From Chionis minor (lineage: Eukaryota; Chordata; Aves; Charadriiformes; Chionididae): 64,000 nucleotides of DNA. Location of the stretch: positions 32,576 to 96,575 of the forward strand of contig VZSF01001525.1 in assembly GCA_013398295.1 (NCBI GenBank), written 5' to 3'. The position numbers and the translations under genes are program-made. The notes beneath the pieces were generated by a model, which made no database searches, was not told the origin of the DNA, and saw only the letters and a list, made by a program, of their open reading frames with translations. This document shows positions 14,152-26,300 of this stretch, piece by piece (positions within the stretch are counted from its first letter, which is position 1; each line of letters opens with the position of its first letter).

Positions 14152-14159
14152 TGACGTCA
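14152..14159. promoter_or_regulatory. CRE palindrome (CREB/ATF site)
   Basis: Perfect TGACGTCA in a CpG-rich promoter, 229 bp upstream of the CNOT9 ATG. Motif match only; occupancy is inferred. Confidence 0.75.
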
Positions 14160-14180
14160 GCGGCACCGCCCTAGCCCCAT

Positions 14181-14192
14181 CGCGCATGCGCA
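14181..14192. promoter_or_regulatory. NRF1 binding site
   Basis: CGCGCATGCGCA matches the palindromic NRF1 consensus YGCGCATGCGCR, common in bidirectional CpG promoters. It lies 22 bp from the CRE. Confidence 0.75.
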
Positions 14193-14380
14193 GAAGGCGG
14201 GCGGCTCAGCGCACCACCCCATAGCCCCTCCTGGCCCGCGCGCAGCGCTCGGCTCCTGGCCCCGCCCCCTGTCCCAGCCTCCCTCGCGCGCGGGGTGAGG
14301 GGTCAGGGCGGGCCCTGGGTCTATGGCGGCGGCCTCCTGAGGCGGGTCCGGCGGCGGCACCACCGGCACCGCGCTCCACC

Positions 14381-17300
14381 ATGCACAGCCTGGCCACGGC
14401 CGCGGTGAGGCGCGGCTCCGTGACCCGGTGGGGCAGGGACGGGACGGAGAGGAGAGGAGAGGAGAGGAGACAGGGCTGGGGGACGGGACCCCGTTGGCGC
14501 AGGCCGCGTGGGGAGCGGCCGCCCTCCCCTCAGCGGGTCGGTGGCCGACTGGGGCGGCGGGATGCCTTTGGTAGCGTTTCCTTGTTCCAGCTGCTGCGCC
14601 GGGGATTCCTCTGTGCCTCCCCGAGGCCGCCGTGCCTTGCTCCGCACCTCATAGGGACGGCGTGGCTCGTCCAGGGGCTAGGAGGGCTTCCCTGCTGGGT
14701 GCCCGGGCTGTGTTCCTCCTGCCCGCTGTGTATCACATAGGGTTTTTACTCCTTTTGCCCGCCGTGCTCCTTCCCTGTGCCCGAACGCCTGTTGCGTGCC
14801 CAGCCACCTACTCTGTCCTCGGGGGAGCTCTTTTACTTCTGGCCTTGACTACATAGGGAAAGAGGGGATAGCAAGAACTTCCTCAGGATGGGAGGAAAGA
14901 CAGAGACCACCTGTTTCTTCTTCCATTTTCCTCCCCTGAAACCTTGCAGTGATGTCTGTCGTGGGTGCTTGCACTCCTCCCCCTCAGGAAGCTGCCGTGG
15001 TGGGATGGGATGCCTGATGTTCAGGCTGGTGGGAGTGGAACAGTACCTTGACCTGGCTGGATTCAGAAATGGAAGCTGAGTTTGAACGATGTGGTTATTT
15101 CATCTTATTTGCCATATGAATGGGTTCGTGTTTTGTTTTTCACTTGTCCAAATGCACGTGTTCATTGCGTGTGTAAGACTTCGTATAGTCAATTGAGTCT
15201 CAGGTGCGTCTTGGGTTTGGGAGGTGTATTGCAAGACCAGTGGTTACAGCTGTTTTCAAATGAACTTACCTCAAGAATCTGCTTGGACTAACAAGAGTGA
15301 GTAAAGTACTTATGAGCAGGAGTTGAGAGAACTTTTTAGTCTTCCCACTTTGTTTATGTGCTCGTGACTTTAAATTGGTTATTGAAGTGCTTGCAAATAC
15401 TCGTGATTTAAAGTGATGCTTTCCAGAGCGTAGAAGGGTGTGCAAGATCATGGAGAACTCTCTTAATCAACATTTATGCTTTTATAGCAACGTAATTCCT
15501 AAGTGCTTGTTGAAATGCGTGAGTGACTGTTGTATCTTCCATTAATCCTCTATTTGTGTTCTAGTTGCCACTCTATAAAAGAATTTTTTTTAAGACAATT
15601 TTAACAAAATAGTCTGTTTCGGGAATAGAAATCGCCTTTAGTTTGGGGCTCATTTGAATGTATGTTTAATTTATACATAATGCCACCTGCTAGTTCTGTA
15701 TGTCTGTTAGTATGTGTAGACTAAAGGTGACAGGGAAAGGCTGTTTGCCTCTAGAGCTCGGCTTGGGAGCTGTGGTAAATAACATTACTTCTTAGCAGAG
15801 TCATGGATTGGCTCCGAAATCTGTTAGGGTGTTGTGAATGCTTGTCATGATAAAGCTGTGGTAAGCCAGAGCAGTGGTCTTGATACAGTTGTCATGGTTT
15901 AACCCCAGCCAGCAGGTAGGACCATGCAGATGCTCACTCACTCCCCCAGTTGGGATGGGGAAGAGAATCAGAAGAGCAGAAGTGAGAAAACACATGAGTT
16001 GAGATAAAAACAGTTTAATAGGTAAAGCAGAAGCCACGTGTGCAAGCAAAACAAAACCAAGGGCTTCATTCACTGCTTCCCATCAGCAGGCAGGTGTTCA
16101 GCCAGCCATCCCCAGGAAAGTCCCCCCTTCATCCTTCCTCCCCCACTTTATATACTGAGCATGACGTCACACGGTATGGAATATCCCTTTGGTCAGTTGG
16201 GGCCAGCTGTCCCGGCTGTGTCCCCTCCCAACTTCTTGTGCACTCCCAGCCTGCTTGTTGGCAGGGCAGCGTGAGGAGCAGAAGAGGCCTTGACTGCTTA
16301 GCAACAACCAAAAACATCAGTGCGCTATCAACATCACTTTCATCCTAAATCCAAAACACAGCACTATACCAGCCGCTAGGAAGAAAGTTAACTCTATCCC
16401 AGCTGAAACCATGACAACAGTGATGCTGGTGGCAGAGCTGACACTTCTATTTCAGGCCTGAAGACAGCGTAACGTGCTAGATGCTCAAGAACACAGGCTA
16501 AAACAAATAAGTATAGCTGTAACTAGCAGTAAGGCATTGAAAGCCCAACTCAAACCAGCTAATTCAGTGCTACTGAAGTTCAAAGTCCATTTTGAGTTGG
16601 TGATCTATCAAAATAGTTTAAAAAGCACAGGTATCCAGTTAGGCAATGTCATACTTTGGTTGACACATAATTTTACCAGGGTGCCTAGCAGCAACTGCTC
16701 ACTTTGGAAGAGAAAGCCAGTTGCCTAAATTCAGTTTGCTATGTGATTGTTGGAGATGTAATTGGTAATTGGGCGTGGATGTTTGAGGTCATGCTGTTTC
16801 CCTTGAGGAAGGTGTTACAAGGTCTTTCATGATGCAGAGGTGGCTAGTTTGTGCTGTGTTGAGGTACTGTTAGTAACTTTTGCTTTCCCTGTGTGCCAAA
16901 AAAAGTCTGCCTGGCAGGGTTCTGTGTCAGACATTGCAGGATTTGTGTGTAGCCTTCAGGGTTCCCCAAAATTTTAGGTTTTAGAGGGAGAAGGGGGAAC
17001 AACAATAAAATAGGAAATTAGCAAAAAATATGTCTTTGAATTTAAACTAAAATGAGAGGAGCCACAGTAGAGCCTGTGAAAAGCAGTTGGTTCTGACTAA
17101 GAAAGATATTGGACATCATAACCTTAATTGTGTGGAAAATCTATTTAGTGTTCTCTAGGGATCACAAACACGGATTGTGCTTTTAAAGGGTCGATGTATT
17201 TAAGCTTACAGGAACTGAAACTTCCAGTGAATCTAGAAAAATAGATGGAAGCTTTAGATAACACAATTATAACAACATTATTGCTACGCTGCTTGTCACT

Positions 17301-20300
17301 CTACTATCCTAAATGAAAACAAATGAGCTCTGTTCATTCTCCCTTGCTTTCTGAGCTCTAGTGTAGGAGTTGCCATTGGAATTGCACTCCCAGCTGTAAA
17401 AACACGATAAATTTGCCTGAATTACTAATTTAGTGTGAAGTTCTGGGGGGAAAAAAAAAATAATTGAGTAGTCAAGAGAAAAAAGAGGATAGGAGGGAAG
17501 ATGAACAGCTAAAAGTATTTGAGCCCTAAGAGTATAAGGTTTGATAACAGTGCTTTGGCTTATATATAGACATTTAAGTTAAATAATATGATGGAAGTGG
17601 CTGGAGGAGAGAGAAATCCCACAGCTGGGGAAGAATCTATTTGCATATGACTGTGGATGAAAGGAGGAGGAAAATGTTTGCAGAAATAGAGGCAAAAAGC
17701 TCTGGAGGTGTCTGCCAAAGGTTAAGAAGTCTCCCTTCATCCCTCCTGCAGTTCTCGGAGCCTGCCTCTGGCATGTAGTTTCAGGTTTGATTCCAGCCAC
17801 TTTCAATTCCTGAACTCCTTTGTCTTCTTTTTGGTGCCTCACTGATGAGCTACTTAGCAGTGGTGTTGCTGTCAGTGCTGTACAGGCAGCGCTCATGTCT
17901 ATCGTGGTATGTGCATGAAGAGTTTTAGTCTGGGTTTAAAAAAAAAAAAAAAGAAAAGAAATATGGTCCATTCTCGGTTCCTAGCTGTGATTGCCATACA
18001 TGTGGGGATGCTGAGCTGGTTGTATGCAGGCTAGCTCAGGAGCACCAGCGCGCCAACAGGGCTGTGCTTTATTTGAATAGTAAACACTGTGGCAGAATGT
18101 TTGAATAGATTCTGAACTGCGTTTTGGAAGTGTTCACCCAGGAGGTTTTAATGTTGATGTTTGTGTTCCTCAAAGTTTTGTATCTGAATCACCAAATTGT
18201 CTACTTAGGAAGCCTGCTGAGCGTTTATTTTCACCTCCAGTGCTGCTTGTGCCAGCAGAGGCATGAAACAAACTTTCATTCAAAGACTTGTGCTTTGCCC
18301 TCTCCACAGCAACTATGCTACAATTCCACAGTCCCTGTTTCTCTTCCTTTCCTCCACAGCCTTCCTTCATTTTTTTGGCTTCAAAACTTGTTGGCCTTGA
18401 TGTTGTTCTTTCCCCAGTGTTCCAAGAAAGGCAGAAGAGAAATCCTGCATTTCTCCTGAGTAGCAGAAAAAGCGCCTTGACTGTGAATACAGATCTGCCC
18501 TTCTCTGTTTAGTTTGAACCAGAACAAAATCAGCCTTGAAAAATTCCCTTTTAGCTCCATGCCTGTAAAAAGATACATGGAATGAATATGAGACGTCTGC
18601 AACAGCAGGTGTCACTGGCTGTGGATGGTGTCATGCTGATACTGGAGCAGTGAGAATTTTTCTAGTATTTGTATGAATATTTTTCACATGTATGTTGGGT
18701 GAATCCCATTGGCAGGTTCCAAACTCATGGGCGTTTTTGGAGAGGTAGCGCCTGCCTTTGAATTTGTGGAAGCTTGCAATTGAAGCGTGAAATGAATGCG
18801 TGCTAAGTGCAGATGGAGCAAATGATAGCTGGCTTAAGTATGTGTGACCTCCTCGGGAGCTCTGCTGGCACAGACAGGCAGCAGCATGGCTCTCTTATAT
18901 TGCTGAATAAAGTTACAAGGTACTACTTGACAAGTGGATTAAGACAGACTGTCCTAATGAGTCAGGCCAGAAAGTAAAACCTTTGTGTTTCAAATGGGTG
19001 AAGACTAATCTAAGGGAGGGATCCATATTCAGAGCATCTTATGGCAGCTTTAGTTCCTCCCTCCCCCAGTCGCGGGTTTCTTAAGCACTTTTTTGCTACT
19101 CTGCCAGGTTGAGCAAAAGGTTTGGGTGAGATTTAAATAAAACATTAGGACTGAAGTTTTCTTGTCTCCCTCCCAGCCTGTGCCAACAGCGCTGGCTCAG
19201 GTTGACCGTGAAAAGATTTACCAGTGGATCAATGAGCTGTCCAGCCCCGAGACACGGGAGAACGCGCTGCTGGAGCTGAGCAAGAAGCGTGAGTCTGTGC
19301 CTGACCTTGCCCCGATGCTATGGCACTCATTTGGCACGATCGCAGCGCTCCTTCAGGTAGGTAGGACTGGTGGTATCTTTATTCCGTGGTGCAGCACCAG
19401 CGTGCTGCAATGCTTGTGTGTCCATGGGGCAGATCTGGGGAGGCACCGGTGGGGTCCCTTATCGCCATTGCTGGGAGTATGATGTATGTCGGATCATGTG
19501 GGGAGGGGAGCAGGTGTGGGAAGCCCATTTGCCGTTAGTTATCACTAGCATAGTGGTGTGTGCAGAGACTGTAAAGTTTCTAATTAGACAGCTTGCGTAG
19601 TTGGAAGGGGAATAGGCAAGTTCTTGGGTGTATGAGCTCCCTGTGGATCACATTCTGCTTATTTTCATACAGTGTCGTAGGAGAGCCGCAACAGTCTTAC
19701 TCCTGAGATCTCTGGTTTGATTTGTTTTGCATGAGCTTGAGCACTTCCCTGGTCAAAAGGTTGCCCTTGCAGGGAGCCAGCTGGAAGGGCAGTAAGGGAA
19801 CGCTGCTCACTGCTCCAGAGATCCTTGCAAGTGAACGTACCTGCATTGCATATGAAACCGAGTGGCTCAGCTTATCTCTGGGCAAACTACTCTACAGCTG
19901 ATGACTGGCTATCTCTCAGTGCCGAATCTAGTCATTTCTTTCGAAGAAGGAAAGAAAAGCATGCAAGATTGGCAATGTCAAACTGTTCTCGGAATGGCCC
20001 TGAAACAAGTGAAGCAAATTAGAAGGGAGCTGTAGTTGGAAGCAGGCAGATTTCTGAATCGAATTTTTCACCCTCAGCTGCTTCCCCTGCATTGAGTGAG
20101 AGGAGGACGAGCAGCTACAATATGAATAGAGTGGGTGTGCTCTGCCTCTAGGCACAGGAACAACACTCCTCTTCGATCTGGAAGTTCAAAACAAAGCAGT
20201 TCCTGCAGTAGTAAAGAGCCAAGAAATCAAGTGAACCATTTTTTACTGAAATTAAAGTTTGAATGGACTCCCGTGACTCCTTGTCAAGTCGACTCTGACC

Positions 20301-23300
20301 CAGCTCTGCCCTTGCCTGGGCAGCGTGGTGGCTGCCATCTAACTTCAAAGTGATGCTTGGGGAAAGCAAACCGTCATCTTGTGTCATCATAGTTCCATGC
20401 TGGGCAAGTGCTTTGGTGCAGCTTTCTGATGGTTTTCTCCTTTAACTTTTCTTCATCTGTTAATTTTTAGGAAATTGTAAATATTTATCCATCAATCAAC
20501 CCTCCGACTTTGACAGCCCATCAGTCCAACAGAGTATGCAATGCTTTAGCTCTATTGCAGTGTGTTGCATCACATCCTGAAACGAGGTAAGTGTTTCCAG
20601 GTGTGTGAGTTTTCTAAGGTGTTGATGTTGACAGCTCAGCTGGTCTGTTTGACTCCAGAAGCACGTAAGCTCCTCTCTTCTCTTTTGTTAAGAGAATTGG
20701 AACAGAGGACAGTGCTGGAAGATAGGCAGCTGCCTGCTGCTTTCACTTGTTCATGTGGATTATCAGATGACAGTTTTATGGTGGTCCTAAATGCATTGCA
20801 TTCCCTGGATCATCTTGAGATCCTGCAAATTCCCAAAACATTGTGTTGTGGCAGCTCCTGGGAGCTCAGCCAGAGATAAGGGTACCTTTGTGCTGAGTGC
20901 AGTGTGCGGGATCCTTGTTTTAATGAGCTTACAGTTATTTAGACCAGCCGCTTACAGTTATTTAGACCAGCTGTCCAAAGGGTGGAGTGAGCAGGACTGT
21001 CCTTCCCAGAGATTTTATGTGGCCAGGGAGCAACGGCAGAGCCATGTCTGGAGTCCTCAGCCAGTGCCTGACTCGGGTTTTCTCAATCTGTGTCCAGCTC
21101 GTGTCAGCAGAAGAAAAGATGATGTTGGTTTATCCAAAATCAGTAGCTAAAACTCAGGAGGAAAAAAAAAAAAACCAAAACCCAGAGATCCATGACCTCA
21201 TGCTTCTGTTCCTGCTGAGAAGAAAATGCTGCATAGCTGAAGTTGTTTTTAAGCTGCTGCAAAGTAGTGTTAAGCACCAACCCTCCATGAGATGATATCC
21301 AAAGAAATAGGGTAGTCTTATACCATACACCTTTACATTTAAAGTTTCAGAACTGAAAATGAAGGAAGAAATCTGGATGATTGTGCTAGAGAGCTTCCCT
21401 CTGCTGGCAGAGCTGTCTGCGGGTTTCTCCCTTCGGACTGTATTTTTCACCATTGTCAGAAGGCAGTGTCGGGACTTTTGGGGAAAGGTGGCTGTGCACA
21501 TTTAAACTGTGCTAATGCCTAGAGATCAGCCAGTCTGGATTTCTGTCATGCAGAGGCTTTGTGCATGCATTGCAGCTGACTGTCCCTGCCCATGGGAGGC
21601 TGCAAGGTGAAATGCAACAGTGAATGTACAAATCAGAGGGTCTTGGTGGCAGGGAGAGGTAATAAAAACAACAGGATGTGCTGTGTTCCTGGTCAGCTGG
21701 AAGCAGCAATGCAAGCAACTGACAGTTTAGGTATTAGGTTTTGTGCTATACCCAGTGCAGAGTTTAATTCATACCTTTCCCTCAGAGAATGAACTGTTAC
21801 CCACTTTTGAGGAGCAGCAGCAATGGTGTTTGTCAGGAACAGTCTGAGGCTCTGTGTGGTAACGCTGGATTGTGTGCACTTTTTGTTTTCCTTGTCTCTC
21901 ACATTGGGTGTTCATTCTTTCCTACAGGTCAGCTTTTCTGGCAGCTCATATCCCTCTCTTCCTGTACCCCTTCTTGCACACAGTTAGCAAGACACGTCCA
22001 TTTGAGTACCTGCGGCTCACAAGCCTCGGAGTGATTGGTAAGCAGCCAGACTAGTACTGGAGCGCTGGTTTCTTATCAAATTGGATGCAGTTCATGCTGT
22101 GGGTATAGAGATGTGCACAACCAAAATCACAGGTCTCTCTTTTTGTTGGAATCTTCTGAGTCCTGTAGTATTAACAGGAGGAGCTGCTCCTTTTCCATCA
22201 GTTGTGGAGGCAGGTTCCTCTCAGTGTGTAGGAACTGGGCTTTTCAATAATAACAAAACACTGAAGTCTGGGTGCATTGCCAAAAATACGTTTCCTGTGA
22301 CTACAAGCACCTACAGACTTGTTGAGCCTTGCCTCTCAGCCCAGCCAGCTAGACAGTGGGATGGGCACGTGCAGACTGAGCTTTCTTTGAGTTTTTGTCA
22401 TTGATTGACTTGGGTGTATTTGCCCTGTCTTCCCCTTACCCTGTTTTTTTTCTTCTTCTTTCTGCCCAAAACTCTAAATACATGACAAAAGAAGGTCTTA
22501 AAATGCATTTTTTCTTCCTAGAGGTTGCTGTGGGTGACATGATCCTCTTGTGTGTTTGTTACCACTTGGGGAGAGAGCCAAAAATGCATCCCCTTTCTGA
22601 AAAACAAACCACCCCCAAATCCAGATTCGTTACTATTGTGCTGCCAAAATGAATTCCTCTCCAGCCGTGTGCTACAGTATATTTAGGATGACACTTGCTT
22701 TGGTTGCCATTCAGACTTAATGATTCCTAGGGAGGACACAGCACAGGCCCTCTTTGAAAGGTGAGATTTTTGGAAACAATTTATCATTTATTGATTTTGG
22801 TCTTTGTTTTTCCTTCAAGGGGCCTTGGTGAAAACTGATGAGCAAGAAGTGATAAATTTCTTATTGACAACAGAAATTATCCCCCTGTGCTTACGTATTA
22901 TGGAGTCTGGCAGTGAACTCTCCAAAACGGTACCTACTCCTTTTGTCTTAATTAAGACTTGTTGTTTCTCTCTGACTGGCCAGGCAGCCAGTAACGTGCA
23001 GAGTTGGCTTGTGTCCTGTTGCAAATGCTGGGGCAACTCTGGGTGGAATTTCTACCTCAAAAACACAAACAAACCAAAACCACCAAACTAAGCTGGAGTT
23101 CCTGAGCTTGGTGGTTTTGCTGTGAAAGCAACACCCGTTCCCTCCTTTGCAGCCCTGCAGGGTAACTTTCAGGGCTGAGCTGGATCAACTTTCCTTGGCC
23201 TGAGAGAACAAATGCCGTAGCTGCGCAGCGCAGCGGTTGGGCAGCAGCTGTTAGTTGTGGTTATGGGAACGTTGACCACACTGGACTAGTTTGTTGTCTT

Positions 23301-26300
23301 CTCTGCTCAGAGGCCCCTTTCCCCCATAAGCTCAGATCTGTGGTCAGACTGGTCCGATGACCCAGGTAGGCTGGCCACAGGTTTTAGTCTGCATGTGCGT
23401 CTCTGGTGAAGCCTGCTGACGCGGCTGGCTGAGGTTCTTCCAGCAAGTCATGCCTCATGATGAGTCGGTAATGCTCAAGATGAAAACCGAAATCAGCTTT
23501 CTGTCTAGATGGCAGGGCCAAGGGACAGAGCCTTCTGCTGCTTCTTGCTCTGTGACTAGAGTAGTGTGGCTGTAATCCTGAGGCTGTCCTGAGTGGCCCA
23601 GCAGTAGCTGCTGTCTTATGCAACCTGCATCCAGTCGTCTTGTACACACTGCTTTGTGTCCCTTTTTCTTTAGCCGGAGATGCCAAGCATTGTGTAGTGT
23701 TCTGCGTTTTCTTTTGGCTTTAAACTTTCACTGAGTAAAGTATTTGCTGCATGCTGAAAGGCCTTTCAGCTGTGGGACTGCCTTGAAAAGAACATAGCAC
23801 AAAGGCTGTCCCTTTTCAGGATAGGTAGGTTGTTTATATGCTTTCTTTTCTGCTTTTTCCCCATTCTAGGTTGCTACCTTTATTCTTCAGAAAATCCTCC
23901 TGGATGACACAGGGCTGGCGTACATCTGTCAGACTTATGAGCGGTTTTCCCATGTTGCCATGATACTGGTAAGATTATTTGTTTCCTCTCTTTCAAAAAA
24001 GAAAAAATTATGCTCTAGTAGCCAACTTCTTCAGCAGCTACTTCACTGCTCTCTGGCTGGAGCACAGGATGAGAGGGGCAAATCTTTCTTGGGCTGACTG
24101 CTTGTTTCCTTTGTATAAGAGAACACATATTAGTTGTAATATACGAAGTCCCCAAGATAAACCAGGTGAACATCTCCAGAGAAGAAAAAGTTTTCAGGGT
24201 TGTTGTTTGGATGTGAATAGATTTAATTTTATATAAGAATGATCATGTGTCTCAGACCATGGATCCATTTCCCATCTCTGTCTCCCACGACAGGTTGAAA
24301 GAGCAGCAGGTTGAGTGAAGGACTGAGAGCAGGGCAAGCATATATGTTGCTTGCCCTTGTAAGAGTCTTGCAGCTGCCAGCTATTTTCAGCTTTGGATTT
24401 CTGGGGCCAGTTGTGGGTTTTCTATGCAGTAACCCCAATGTTTGTCCTATCCTGCAATTGAACCCATGGAAACATTCTGTTTGTTGCCTGGAAGGCCAAC
24501 CTTCTTTCCCTTACATCCCCCGCCTTTGAACCTGTCTCCTACTAGCTGCTGCTTCTGACTCTAATTCTCGTGTTGGAACACAGAGAGAGCAGACAATTTT
24601 TGTCCATTCCCTGTCCCCTGTGAAGGAGAAGTTTGGGTGCTCACAATTTGTTCATCCCAGGAGTAATAGTCCCAACTTGAGCTTTATTATCTTTCAGCTC
24701 AGCAAGGGGAATACATGTCTGCCCTGGAATAGCTCTTGTCCTGCTTTTGTGTTTGGTGGTTGCTTGTTTGCTTTTTAAAGAGCAGTCTCAGGAGAAGAAA
24801 ATGCAGCATTAAGTTAAGCACTTTGCAATGCTGGTTCTGTGCCTGAATGTTGATGCTTTCGTTGGGAATGGTTATTTGTCTGTTTTCCCAAACGTAAAGA
24901 AAATGTTACCTCCTAATTCACCCACAAACAGCAAAATATGAAAAATGGTGAGCGGATGTCCATAATATCCAAGGCGATGTGATTTTTTGCATTCAGGAAA
25001 AGGATTGGCTTTGACAGTACATCTGGTTTGAGGGCAAAATGAAGAACCCTGAGTAGGGGAGGGAAGGAGATCAAGGAAGAATCCATTGCTGGGAAGGGTA
25101 TGAACATGGAAGGATGTGGGCCTGTAAAGCTGTGTTAGCATGGGAGAAATCCTAGCTGTGGTGTAATCCCACCAGTGGGTGAAGCAGTGACATGATTAAT
25201 ATCCCATAGCACTACGGAGAAAGATGAAAATGTTCAAAGACATTTCTGTTTTCTATTTCCTCTCTCTACGGAGGGAAGGGATGCCATCCAGAGGGACCTG
25301 GACAGGCTTGAGGGGTGGGCCTGTGCAAACCCCATGAAGTTCAAGTGCAAGGTCCTGCACATGGATCAGGGCAATCCCAAGCACAAATACAGTCTGGGCG
25401 GAGAATGGATCGAGAACAGCTGTGAGGAGAGGGACTTGGAGGTGTTGGTAGATGAGAAGCTCAACATGACCCAGCAATATGCGCTCACAGCCCAGAAAGC
25501 CAACTGCATCCTGGGCTGCATCAAAAGAAGCGTGGCCAGCAGGTCGAGGGAGGTGATTCTCACCCTCTACTCTGCTCTTATGAGACCCCACCTGGAATAC
25601 GATGTCCAGCTCCAGAGCCCCCAACACAAGAAGGATATGGACCTGTTGGAGTGGGTCCAGAGGAAGGCCAGAAAGATGATCAGAGGGCTGGAGCCCCTCT
25701 GCTGTGAGGACAGGCTGAGAGAGTTGGGATTGTTCAGCCTGGAGGAGAGAAGGCTCTGGGGAGACCTTATAGCAGCCTTCCAGTACCTGAAAGGGGCCTA
25801 CAAGAAAGCTGGAGAGGGACTTCTTACAAGGGCATGTAGTGATAGGATGAAGGGTAATGGCTTCAAGCTGGAAGAGGGGAGATTTAGATCAGATACTAGG
25901 AAGAAATTTTTCTCTATGAGGGTGGTGAGACATGGAAACAAGTTGCCCAGGCAACTTGATGTGGATACCCCATCCCTGGAAGTGTTCAAGGCCAGGCTGG
26001 ATGAGGTTTTGAGCAACCAGGTCTAGTGGGAGGTGTCCTTATGCAAGGCAGGGGGGTTGAAACTAAATGATCTTTAATGTCCCTTCCAACCTAAACCATT
26101 CTATCATTCTGTTTCAAAAATTGGGGTAGTCTACTCCTGTCTCACAAGGGCGATGATTTACCTCCTTTTCTGCTGGTAATGGAGTAAGATGTTATGCAAG
26201 TATTAGATGCTTTTAAAAGAGCAGGTTAGTAATTCCCATCTAGGAGCTGTCTGATGTGTTGTTATTTATTTCAAAGAAATACTGGTGTCCTGGGGAATTG

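Larger units (their letters stand above)
13870..14380. promoter_or_regulatory. Bidirectional CpG-rich promoter of USP37 (-) and CNOT9 (+)
   Basis: USP37 coding starts at 13532 on the minus strand and CNOT9 at 14381 on the plus strand, about 850 bp apart and head to head. The interval is strongly CpG-rich and lacks an obvious TATA box. It contains a perfect CRE (14152-14159), a perfect NRF1 site (14181-14192) and an alternating CG/CA tract (14118-14151). A CTATGGCGGC element just before the CNOT9 ATG resembles a YY1 site. A 55-N gap interrupts the island. Confidence 0.8.
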
